From positions 56,377 through 120,376 of the forward strand of contig JANYFY010000021.1 in assembly GCA_025359565.1 (NCBI GenBank): 64,000 bases of DNA, given 5' to 3'. Origin of the DNA: Gammaproteobacteria bacterium (GTDB lineage: Bacteria > Pseudomonadota > Gammaproteobacteria > Steroidobacterales > Steroidobacteraceae). Made by a program: the position numbers and the translations under genes. Of the stretch, positions 19,676 to 27,896 are shown in pieces; positions within the stretch are counted from its first letter, which is position 1; every line of letters starts with the position of its first letter. The notes under the pieces were generated by a model. It worked only from the letters and a program-made list of their open reading frames with translations. It was not told where the DNA came from and did not search any database.

Positions 19676-20036
19676 ATCTGGCCGCAACGAAAATTGCGTT
19701 GGTTATAGATAACTTATCAACTCATAGCGGCGAGATTTTGCAGCAGCATATGGGCGAAGACCTCGCCAAGAAGATATCGGATCGCTTTGAGATTCACTAT
19801 ACCCCGGTACATACGAGTTGGTTGAATCGGGCCGAGATCGCGATTGGCATGTACTCACGACAGTGCTTGGGGGATGGTCGCGTGGGCGAGATTGGCGATC
19901 TGAAGAAGAAGACCGCTGCCTGGAATAAATCGGCCAACAAACGGAGGCAAATCATCCTGTGGCTATTCACCAAGACCAAGGCACGCAATATCATGGGCAA
20001 CGCCCACTGAACTATCCGGAAAACTTTTCGGACAGA
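19676..20036 (+). mobile_element. IS630-family transposase 3' remnant
   Basis: The frame reads KIALVIDNLSTHSGEILQQH, then FEIHYTPVHTSWLNRAEIAIGM and YSRQCLGD, ending KARNIMGNAH and a stop at about 20010. This is the C-terminal half of the DDE domain of IS630/Tc1-type transposases. The N-terminal half is missing. A hairpin at 20015-20032 (TCCGGAAAA, then TTTTCGGA) follows and may be the end of the element. Confidence 0.75.
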
Positions 20037-20039
20037 GTC

Positions 20040-21296
20040 CTAGTACAGAGCGAAAGTACCGTATACGTTGTCCTTCCAAACCGTAAAAGCTGAATTCCCG
20101 GCATAGGCATCTTGATACGCAGGTCCGCAAATCGTTTCCGAAGCTGTCTGTCCAGATCCAGTATTAGCGGTTTGACCCCACTTATTGCTATAAGTGTATG
20201 TACCTTTTACGGCGTATTTCCCAGTGACCAATTTAGCAAGATTTAAGTTGCCAGACACCTCGGTAGATACCGAATTGCTATCGGTTGCAGTTTGGCCGAC
20301 TGTTGAGGTGCTGGTCGATGACACACTATATGTCTGGCAGATCTGCGATCCGCCCTGAGGAGCCGGTACATAGTTAACGGTTACTCCAACAGCGTCATAT
20401 CGACCACTAGACGCAGCAGGATTAAAAGCCGAGTTTTGTGCGAACGGATCAGATTTCAATATGGCAGAATAGTTGGACGGCTGCAGCGCACCTGTCCCAG
20501 TATTCCAAGTACGCGCCAGTCGGCCTGCCGAACCCACAAGAGACGGTATTGCAGATGGGGAAATTCCGGCCGCAAGTTGCTTCAGCTCACCGACCGTAAG
20601 TGGCATAACGTCCATGCCTAAGCTGTCGAGCGAGTTATAGCCAAAATTACTCGTAGATAAGAAAGTGGACGACGCTGCCACACCAACGACGGGGTTGAGC
20701 CAAACCCAGATCACGTCATAGTCGTGATTCAGTCCATCAGTAGCTGTCGGTCCCTGTATACTTGTTGTAAGCTGCTGGCTGCTTGTGATCGCAACCGAAG
20801 TTGTCGAGTCATTGGTTTGTGTCCAACCAACTGCTTTAGTGTTACCGGTGCCGATTAACCCGAACAACCCCCCATCAAGGGTCAAGGTTACCGTTTCAGT
20901 GGTATTCCATGTTTTGGTATTGCTGGTGCTTATACCGTTATTGAACGACGAACCGTACTGAACACCACTACGACTACCATTCTTATTCCCGGGCGCGGCG
21001 TAATACACACCTGCCACTTGATACTTAGGCATTATGTAACCCGTCGATGCAACCTCGATCACCTGCGAGGGCACTGGTGGCAGTTTATAATTTGAGCCCG
21101 AATTCGCGGAAAAAGTCACCAAACCGTCCACCGGGATTTTAACCGGTCCAGGGCAAGCCCAATACGGGGCGGCGGAAATTGTGCTCGGAAACGCATAGCA
21201 AAGGAAGATCCCATTTGCCAACATGACATATATGCTGCTGTAGTCTCCCGGCATTCGCGTCCCATGGACGCCCACAGTCACAGGCTGACCTTGCAC
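20040..21296 (-). CDS. Ser/Thr-rich beta-structure protein of unknown function, possibly N-terminally truncated
   Basis: A 418-residue frame beginning at GTG 21296, 12 codons after an in-frame stop. There is no ATG start, and no clear signal peptide at the very N-terminus. The protein is rich in Ser, Thr, Gly and Asn with alternating polar/hydrophobic stretches such as TETVTLTLDGGLFGLIGTG, SVAITSSQQLTTSI and SSTSTSTVGQTATDSNSVST. Such composition occurs in secreted beta-pore-forming or adhesin-like proteins, but I recognise no family. The IS630 remnant ends exactly at its stop codon. It may be a fragment of a longer exported protein. Confidence 0.55.
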   Translation of the reverse strand: MQGQPVTVGVHGTRMPGDYSSIYVMLANGIFLCYAFPSTISAAPYWACPGPVKIPVDGLVTFSANSGSNYKLPPVPSQVIEVASTGYIMPKYQVAGVYYAAPGNKNGSRSGVQYGSSFNNGISTSNTKTWNTTETVTLTLDGGLFGLIGTGNTKAVGWTQTNDSTTSVAITSSQQLTTSIQGPTATDGLNHDYDVIWVWLNPVVGVAASSTFLSTSNFGYNSLDSLGMDVMPLTVGELKQLAAGISPSAIPSLVGSAGRLARTWNTGTGALQPSNYSAILKSDPFAQNSAFNPAASSGRYDAVGVTVNYVPAPQGGSQICQTYSVSSTSTSTVGQTATDSNSVSTEVSGNLNLAKLVTGKYAVKGTYTYSNKWGQTANTGSGQTASETICGPAYQDAYAGNSAFTVWKDNVYGTFALY

Positions 21297-21300
21297 TAGT

Positions 21301-21618
21301 GGCCCGGAAGAAAAATATATCGTTGGTGCCTATATTTTATATCTCGCGGGCTACTCAGCTTCGAGTCACGTCCATGATCTATTAGCATTGGCCGTTGCCG
21401 GCGACTGCAAATTGGTTTCTTCGGAGTACGCGTTCGAGGAAGAACTACGTAACTTGCGATCGAAGGCGAAGGACGATGCGGCGGCCGATCGATTTGAACA
21501 TGCTCTTGCGCCAGTCGTTCGTTTGCAAGAAGCGAATGGCGCGATGCGCTACGGGCGATTGTTAATCGCGAATAGAGATTCTCATTTCAAATGTTTTTCA
21601 CGCGTCGACGACAATTAA
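21301..21618 (+). pseudogene. possible degenerate PIN-domain protein
   Basis: Read without requiring a start codon, the frame gives YILYLAGYSASSHVHDLLAL, then AVAGDCKLVSSEYAFEEELR, which resembles the first half of PIN-domain toxins (an acidic start strand, then a 'lvtSeyvleEl' segment). The expected first catalytic aspartate (LDxN) is not present and the C-terminus runs into the end of the DUF6445 gene. If genuine, it is a dead toxin relic. Confidence 0.35.
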
Positions 21619-22303
21619 AGAAGAAATTGAGCGTCAGTCGTCCCGTGGCCGGATCCGCGGTCATGAGTTCGGGCGACGAAATGTGTCCACTGTGCAGAAG
21701 TGCCCCTGAATAAAAAACCGCGCGGTTCCAGCGCGCCGGCACAGAAACTACGCGCTTAAAATAGTCGTTGCTGTCGCACATATACGCCGGGTCAATGGCA
21801 TAGCGTTCAGCGAATTGCACACTTGTAAGACGGCCACCATCCTCGAACAACAGCGAGGTGTCCTCATGGGAGCGCGTGGGTTCATAAAAATCAGTGCCTC
21901 CAAGTGCACTGTCGTGGAACAAGTACAGCACACAGGCCTGACGCGAAAGGCTGTTATCGATGGTTGGCGGGTCTTGATGGCAAATTGATTGCAGCGGGCT
22001 CAATTGCGCCGGTGCAAGAGTCACCAGGGAGTAACGGCCTAGCAGCTGAACCATGCGCCGCGCATCGAAGTAGCGCCGCAAATGAAAGTTAAAAAATTCC
22101 CACATGGCTTGCCCGACACTGCTATCGACTGCAAGCAAGGTGCCGGGGTAGCTACCGCTGGGGGCTGCGACAAATTCCGACCGGCGCTCGACGGCGTATT
22201 GCACTAATCGATCCGGGGAGTGGAGGATATTGTCGACCACGCAGCAAAAACTGTCGGCACCGAAGCGCAGCAATTGCACCTGCGGCTGGGGGGCGAAAAT
22301 CAT
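21587..22303 (-). CDS. DUF6445 family protein
   Basis: A 238-residue protein from ATG 22303. It contains ICHQDPPTIDNSLSRQACVL followed by YLFHDSALGGTDFYEPTRS and a C-terminal VFYSGALLHSGHI. The HxD and later H suggest a 2-oxoglutarate-dioxygenase-like fold, as described for DUF6445 proteins. Members commonly sit beside TonB receptors and tryptophan-halogenase-like genes, as here. It begins 14 bp after the FGE-sulfatase-domain gene stop and is probably cotranscribed with it. The reaction is unknown. Confidence 0.78.
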   Translation of the reverse strand: MIFAPQPQVQLLRFGADSFCCVVDNILHSPDRLVQYAVERRSEFVAAPSGSYPGTLLAVDSSVGQAMWEFFNFHLRRYFDARRMVQLLGRYSLVTLAPAQLSPLQSICHQDPPTIDNSLSRQACVLYLFHDSALGGTDFYEPTRSHEDTSLLFEDGGRLTSVQFAERYAIDPAYMCDSNDYFKRVVSVPARWNRAVFYSGALLHSGHISSPELMTADPATGRLTLNFFFNCRRRVKNI

Positions 22304-22317
22304 GTAGGATTTTGCGC

Positions 22318-23148
22318 TTACAGATCTTCGGCCAAACGAAACCCCAGGCCATCGTAAGGCGCTTCGTCGTCTGTGCCGCTGCCGCGACCGGAAGAGCGCA
22401 ACCACGTAGGATCATTGTCCCAACATCCTCCGCGATAGACATGCCCGCGTTCGCAATGCCCACTCATCCAAGCGCTGCCATCGACCGGCGCCCCGACATA
22501 ATTTTCGTTCCAGCAATCCTGCGTCCATTGCCACACATTGCCAATCATGTCGTACAGCCCCCACGCGTTAGGTGGATAGACCCCTACAGGACTCGACTTG
22601 CCTAAGACCCCCGCCCCGTTGCGCCGCGCAGGATCGTCGCGATCTCCCCAGGGATAGACGGTCGCTGTGCCGGCACGTGCCGCATATTCGAATTCAGCAT
22701 CGCTGGGTAGTCGATAGTGCTTGCCGGTAGCGGCATTGACCCAATGGATGAAATTCCGCGCATCTTGCCAGGTCACGGTTATCACCGGGCGACGTCCACG
22801 ACCCCAGGCTAGGTCCGGCTTTTCCGCCGCACGAGTAGCGCGCGTAAAGGCATCATATTGGTCATAGGTGACGTCATATTTGGACAATCGGAAGCCTTTA
22901 AATTTCACGATATGCGCCGGCTTTTCCCACTCTTGGCCATCCGCCTTTGGATCGCCCATGAGGAAGCTGCCTGCTGGCATGGCGACCATGTTCTTGGCGA
23001 TTTCGCGCAAGACCCGATCAATGGACGCGTCCTTGGCCTTCGATGCTGCATGATTTGCCGCTATGGCTTGCGCGGTGGTAACACCCGCGATGAGGGCTGT
23101 GGTTAGGATGAGCCCAAGCCTTCGATAGTTCAGTCGCGCCTTATGCAT
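22318..23148 (-). CDS. exported SUMF1/FGE-sulfatase-domain protein without the catalytic cysteine pair
   Basis: A 276-residue protein. A signal peptide (residues 1-about 30) is followed by a formylglycine-generating-enzyme-type domain: MVAMPAGSFLMGDP, EKPAHIVKF, YDVTYDQYDAF, LPSDAEFEYAARAGT, YPWGD, NVWQWTQDCW and GLGFRLAEDL. The true FGE active site has two cysteines spaced as CHxSYC. Here the corresponding area reads YRGGCWDNDPTWLRSSGRG with a single cysteine, so sulfatase maturation activity is doubtful. No sulfatase gene is seen in the window. It likely forms an operon with the DUF6445 gene. Confidence 0.88.
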   Translation of the reverse strand: MHKARLNYRRLGLILTTALIAGVTTAQAIAANHAASKAKDASIDRVLREIAKNMVAMPAGSFLMGDPKADGQEWEKPAHIVKFKGFRLSKYDVTYDQYDAFTRATRAAEKPDLAWGRGRRPVITVTWQDARNFIHWVNAATGKHYRLPSDAEFEYAARAGTATVYPWGDRDDPARRNGAGVLGKSSPVGVYPPNAWGLYDMIGNVWQWTQDCWNENYVGAPVDGSAWMSGHCERGHVYRGGCWDNDPTWLRSSGRGSGTDDEAPYDGLGFRLAEDL

Positions 23149-23285
23149 GTAGCTCGCCCTTTAAAAGTGCGGCCAAGCGCCGAACGCGCGTGGCCAGCCA
23201 TAAATTCGGCAAGTCTAAACCAAGTAGGTCGACCAAACGAGCATTGAGCTAGTCAACAGCGCTCGCTTCTGGTTATCTTAAGACC

Positions 23286-24110
23286 ATGCCTGACAAAGAT
23301 CTTTTGTTCGTTCCTGTCAAAAATCCATCGCCGGCAACCCTGTCGCGCGAGCAAATCGAAACATTCAACGACAACGGATTCATAAGACCCCTGCCCGTAT
23401 TCTCGGGGGCCGCCGTCACCGCCAATCGAGCCTATTTCGATTTTTTATTGCAACAAGTGCCGACCACCGGCGCCTATTCGATCAACTGTTATCAGGCGCG
23501 CTGCGCGGGTATTTGGGATCTTTGTATGACGCCTAGAATTCTCGACTATGTCGAGGACTTGATCGGACCCAACATCATCTGCTGGGCCTCGCATTTTTTT
23601 TGCAAATTGCCGCACGACGCCAAAACCGTGCCATGGCATCAAGACGCCGCTTATTGGCATTTATCGCCGGCGCGAACGGTAACGGCCTGGCTGGCTATTG
23701 ATGATGCCAATGAGGGGAATTCCGCCATGCGATTCATTGCGGGAACGCATCGCCGGGGGCGTCTCGCCATGCGCAAGGCTCAGGGCAATGTGGTGCTCGA
23801 TCTCGAAACCGAGCACGCCGATGGCCTTGGAGCGCCGGTGTACGATTGTCTCAAGGCCGGCGAAATTTCGTTGCACGCCGATATGCTGGTGCACGGTTCG
23901 TTGCCAAATTCATCGGCACGCCGGCGCTGCGGACTCACTCTGCGCTACTGCCCACCGGAAGTAACGTTTACAAATGACCAATGGGCGCGCGGTGTAGAGC
24001 CGATTATCTGTCGCGGCACCGACCCCTACGCTCGCTGGCGCCACCATGTTAGGCCCACGGGTGATAACCCCGCGCTCGATAACAGTCCGCACAATATTGG
24101 GGGAAATTAG
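23286..24110 (+). CDS. phytanoyl-CoA dioxygenase (PhyH) family oxygenase
   Basis: A 274-residue Fe(II)/2-oxoglutarate oxygenase. The first metal ligands are in [13 protein letters not shown] (HxD), the distal histidine in [13 protein letters not shown] and the 2-oxoglutarate-binding Arg in [16 protein letters not shown] 23286 is a clear start. The family hydroxylates small molecules or lipids. Nearby halogenase-like, DUF6445 and TonB receptor genes hint at modification of an imported or surface-bound compound. It ends 4 bp into the oppositely oriented glucoamylase-type remnant. Confidence 0.88.
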   Translation: MPDKDLLFVPVKNPSPATLSREQIETFNDNGFIRPLPVFSGAAVTANRAYFDFLLQQVPTTGAYSINCYQARCAGIWDLCMTPRILDYVEDLIGPNIICWASHFFCKLPHDAKTVPWHQDAAYWHLSPARTVTAWLAIDDANEGNSAMRFIAGTHRRGRLAMRKAQGNVVLDLETEHADGLGAPVYDCLKAGEISLHADMLVHGSLPNSSARRRCGLTLRYCPPEVTFTNDQWARGVEPIICRGTDPYARWRHHVRPTGDNPALDNSPHNIGGN

Positions 24111-24542
24111 CGAACCGCGTCCAATTTCTTTTGCATCACGGCGATCTCGGGATTCGCCATGAATTTCTTCCACAGCAATCCGCTGCGATAATTTTCGATC
24201 ATCGCCACGATGGGCGCCCGGTTGAGGCCCATGTAGTGCGTCGATACATGGATCTTTGCGTCCCATCCGCCGCCTTTTTTGGAAACCCAATTCAGACGAA
24301 GCGCATTCGGAGGCGAGAGAAAATGGTTGGTCTCGACCGGTAGCCGGTAATCCTTATTTTCCAGTGTACTGGGAGCCGTGGCCGAAGCGCTGCTGTCCCA
24401 GTAGTAACCTGGCCGCTGATTATTGTCGAAAATGACATGGTTGAAATAGCCGGATTGCGCAAATGTCGCGGCGCTGGCAAATACCCCCAAAACCGTCACC
24501 GCAAAGTTGCCCAACTTGCGCGTAGCACTCCCCCCGTTTCAT
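24107..24542 (-). pseudogene. internally deleted and frameshifted glucoamylase-type (GH144-like) gene
   Basis: The minus strand holds two ends of a longer exported protein joined together. The N-terminal part reads [20 protein letters not shown], then [20 protein letters not shown], like the carbohydrate-binding region that starts such enzymes. It passes directly to [20 protein letters not shown], the usual C-terminus of glucoamylase-type GH144 proteins. Most of the catalytic domain is missing. In addition, the natural start ATG 24542 is out of frame because of a run of six G. With five G the signal peptide [20 protein letters not shown] would be restored. Only a TTG at 24514 opens the present frame. 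Confidence 0.6.
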
Positions 24543-24665
24543 GGCAGCGGCGTACGTTAACATATGGCTTTAAATTCGCCGAGGTCGTAGCCCTTGCAAA
24601 TTTTAGCGCGAAACGCCAAGAAGCTAAGGTTTGCCTAAATGGTGAAAATCAATTAATCTCAAGTT

Positions 24666-24695
24666 TGGTCGGAAATGGTCGGATTTGGTTGGATC
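24666..24695 (+). promoter_or_regulatory. three helically phased TGGT direct repeats upstream of the TonB receptor
   Basis: Units TGGTCGGAAA, TGGTCGGATT and TGGTTGGATC lie head to tail, starting at 24666, 24676 and 24686, exactly 10 bp apart. The last one starts 55 bp before the receptor ATG, a position suited to an activator or repressor. The same TGGT phasing occurs at two other promoters of this locus. Confidence 0.55.
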
Positions 24696-24740
24696 GCCCG
24701 GATATTACTGGGCAATAATAACTAACGTCTCGGGGGATAA

Positions 24741-27700
24741 ATGAAAAAATCGCGCTCGTTGCAGCACAAACTCGTCGCATCGACACTCGCCACTGCTATA
24801 TCCGGTATTCTTGCCCAGAGCGCCTTTTCACAAAGCGCCGACGCGGCGTTGCGTGGCCGGGCGACTGCTAATACCGAAATAACCGCCAAGAACACGGCGA
24901 CCGGATTGGTGCGGCATGTCAAAGTGGGTGCCGACGGGAGCTATTCGGTAATTGGCTTACCTCCTGGTACCTACTTGGTGGAAACCAGCGATGGCACGAA
25001 GAGGACGGTGACCTTGACGGTTGCATCGATCGCAACGTTGGATTTGGTGGCCACCGCCGTTCCCGAAGTCGGGCTTGAGGAGATCACCGTCCGCGGAAGC
25101 CGTCCCGTGGAAGTAAAGACATCCGAAGTCGGCGAAAGCATTTCCCTGCATCAGATTGAGACCATTCCGCAAATATCGCGCAACTTCCTCGAATTTGCCG
25201 ATACGGTACCGGGCATGTCGTTCCAGGTCGACAGCAATGGCAAGAATTCCTTGCACAGCGGTACCCAGGATACCAGTTCGATCAATGTATACATCGACGG
25301 GGTAGGCCAGAAGAACTACGTAAGGCAGGGAGGTATCAGCGGCCAGGCCGGCTCGAATAAGGGCGATTCACGAACCATCGGCGATGCGGGTAATCCCTTT
25401 CCGCAATTAGCAATCGGCGAATACAAGGTGATCACGTCTAATTATAAGGCCGAGTATGACCAAATTTCCGGGGCGGCAATTACGGCGGAGACTAAATCCG
25501 GTACCAATAATTTTCATGGTGAAATATTTGGTGACTTTACAAATGCCGGGATGCGCGCCGCAGTGCCACAAGAGTTATCTCTGGGTGGACAAAAAGTCAG
25601 TGGACCAAGCAAAGAATATGGCGTGGCGTTTGGCGGCCCGATCATCGAAGACAAACTGCATTTTTTTGTGACCTATGAAGGCAAGCGATTTACCACCCCC
25701 AATGTGGTCACCCCGCCGCAACTGTTCGACGCCAGCGGGAACCCCCTATCGCCCAATCCAGTAAGTCTGTTGCCCGCCAATTTGCTTTCGCAATATGGCA
25801 CGGTAGCCAATAACTTCAATGAAAATTTGTATTTCGGCAAAATCGATTGGGAATTTTCCGATCGCGATCGCCTTGAGTTTAGTACTAAAATACGGGAAGA
25901 AAGCGAAATCAATGGAGCTGGTCTGCAAACTGCCGCGTCGGCGGCCTACAATTACCTTAACAACGATTACCGCGCTCAATTGCATTGGCAGCATAGCGGG
26001 GAACATTGGCTGAACGACGCCCTAGTCACGTACGAAAATTCCAAGGATGCGCCATCACCGCTCGGTTCAAGTACCGGCGTGGGAGTTCAATATGTCTATC
26101 AGGACTTGCCGCCGCAGAACGGCTTTCACCCATTGATTCAAGTCGGCGGCCAGGGACCCAATGCCTACTACGATGAACGACAGAGAGGAGTTGGTTTCCA
26201 GGACGACTTAACATTCAGTGATATTCAATGGGCGGGCGAGCATACGCTGAAGACGGGATTTAAGTACAAAGGTGTGACTTTAAGCGCGAGGGACGCCAGC
26301 ACTGCCGCACTTTACTCATATTACGTGGTCCCAACACCTTATCAGCCGGGTTCGCCGACGGGAATTGACCCCAATCCCTTCCAAGTTCAATACCGCGAAT
26401 TAACCGGCGACGGCAGCGCCACAGCAGAATCAAAGAATCAGCAATTTGGCGTTTATTTCCAAGACGACTGGGCGGTAAATCATCAACTGACTCTAAACCT
26501 TGGTGTGCGTTACGACTACGAAAAGACGCCGACCTATACGGGGTACGTGACGCCGGCTGACGTAATCGCAGCGCTCAACCGGCAAGACCCGAACGCCGCA
26601 CCGGTCGGGCAAACCTATGCGCAGTCTATTGCCATGGGTCCAGAACCCATCAACATCAGCAACTACCTTAGCAATGGACGCAATCGCAAGAATCCCGGAA
26701 ACGAGATTCAACCACGTCTAGGGTTCTCCTTCGATATTAACGACGATCAGCGCCATGTGGTGTTCGGCGGCTATGGACGCGCCTATGATCGAAACGTTTT
26801 TGACAGTATGCAGAAAGAGACCACTGTTGCAGCGCTATCGCCCGTTACACTTCAATTTCAAACGCCGTACGGCCCGCAACCCTATTTATCGTGCAGGCCT
26901 GGTACGGCGATAACGTTGACTTGCCTTAACTGGGATCCAAAATATCTTAACGCGGCAGGCCTCCAAGGGAATTTTTCGGGTTCGATTGGTGAGGCTGACC
27001 TGCTAAACAACCATCTTAAGGCACCCTACTCGGATCAGTTCAGCATCGGCATTCGAAACAAGCTTGGCGATTGGAATACCAGCGCCACTATCGTCCAAAT
27101 CAATGGACACGACGGTCTGGTCGGAAGATCCGGGCAGCGGAATCCCGACGGCAGTTGGTTTAACGGCAGCAATTGGGGCGGCCCGCCAAACGGCCTGGGA
27201 AGTCTCGTGCTGTGGGACAACGGACGGGAAACTCGTGACACCGAACTCCTGCTGTCGGCTGAAAAGCCGTATACCAAGGAATCCGGATGGGGCATGTCGG
27301 CGGCTTACACCTTCCAGCACGCCACTGAAAATGTGTACTACTCGGAAATTTATCAATTCGACTACCCTCAAAATTCCGACATTCACTTTCATGCATCGCC
27401 TGCTGTACCAAAGCACCGACTGGTCATCTCGGGAGCTGCGGACGGTCCATGGGGAATTGTCTTAGGGGCAAAACTGACGCTGGAGACCGTTACGCCCTAT
27501 TTTGCGGGCGACGGATTCTATTGCCCGGCCAATCCGCCGGCCTACGTTCATACGCCTCCGCCGGATGGTAGCTGCCAGAATCCGCCGCCCTTCGATAGCC
27601 AGTTCTTCTACACAACCCAGTACATCAAAGGAAAGACATTTTTGTTTGGCGGGCCTATTTACGGTTACCGCGACATCGATTTACAGGCGACCAAGAAATT

Positions 27701-27896
27701 TGAACTGCCACGTGGTGTAGTACTCGAATTTCGATTGGACGCACTTAATGTGTTTAACTTTGCCAATATTCAACCGCAGGGGGCATTCGGCGGCGGCGTC
27801 GTCGACCCATGGCCCAAACCGGCTTACCGCTATAAATATGGCCCCATCGTCGGCGTGTCGCGCACAATAAAGCTCACGTTCAACGCAAAATTTTAA
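24741..27896 (+). CDS. TonB-dependent receptor with carboxypeptidase-regulatory N-terminal domain
   Basis: A 1051-residue outer-membrane receptor. A signal peptide (residues 1-about 31) precedes a CarboxypepD_reg-like domain (about 35-105, with GSYSVIGLPPGTYLVE), a plug domain (about 115-250, with QISRNFLEFADTVPGMSF and INVYIDGVGQ) and a large beta-barrel ending in LTFNAKF with C-terminal Phe. It belongs to the long Oar-like group used for uptake of glycans or other bulky nutrients. It ends 4 bp into the oppositely oriented halogenase gene. It is probably the main importer of the locus, and its promoter carries phased TGGT repeats. Confidence 0.93.
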   Translation: MKKSRSLQHKLVASTLATAISGILAQSAFSQSADAALRGRATANTEITAKNTATGLVRHVKVGADGSYSVIGLPPGTYLVETSDGTKRTVTLTVASIATLDLVATAVPEVGLEEITVRGSRPVEVKTSEVGESISLHQIETIPQISRNFLEFADTVPGMSFQVDSNGKNSLHSGTQDTSSINVYIDGVGQKNYVRQGGISGQAGSNKGDSRTIGDAGNPFPQLAIGEYKVITSNYKAEYDQISGAAITAETKSGTNNFHGEIFGDFTNAGMRAAVPQELSLGGQKVSGPSKEYGVAFGGPIIEDKLHFFVTYEGKRFTTPNVVTPPQLFDASGNPLSPNPVSLLPANLLSQYGTVANNFNENLYFGKIDWEFSDRDRLEFSTKIREESEINGAGLQTAASAAYNYLNNDYRAQLHWQHSGEHWLNDALVTYENSKDAPSPLGSSTGVGVQYVYQDLPPQNGFHPLIQVGGQGPNAYYDERQRGVGFQDDLTFSDIQWAGEHTLKTGFKYKGVTLSARDASTAALYSYYVVPTPYQPGSPTGIDPNPFQVQYRELTGDGSATAESKNQQFGVYFQDDWAVNHQLTLNLGVRYDYEKTPTYTGYVTPADVIAALNRQDPNAAPVGQTYAQSIAMGPEPINISNYLSNGRNRKNPGNEIQPRLGFSFDINDDQRHVVFGGYGRAYDRNVFDSMQKETTVAALSPVTLQFQTPYGPQPYLSCRPGTAITLTCLNWDPKYLNAAGLQGNFSGSIGEADLLNNHLKAPYSDQFSIGIRNKLGDWNTSATIVQINGHDGLVGRSGQRNPDGSWFNGSNWGGPPNGLGSLVLWDNGRETRDTELLLSAEKPYTKESGWGMSAAYTFQHATENVYYSEIYQFDYPQNSDIHFHASPAVPKHRLVISGAADGPWGIVLGAKLTLETVTPYFAGDGFYCPANPPAYVHTPPPDGSCQNPPPFDSQFFYTTQYIKGKTFLFGGPIYGYRDIDLQATKKFELPRGVVLEFRLDALNVFNFANIQPQGAFGGGVVDPWPKPAYRYKYGPIVGVSRTIKLTFNAKF

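Noticed and set aside
23219..23235. Two ACCA (TGGT on the minus strand) copies before the FGE-sulfatase-domain gene
   Set aside because: Spacing is 13 bp and only two copies exist, so it does not fit the 10 bp phased pattern.
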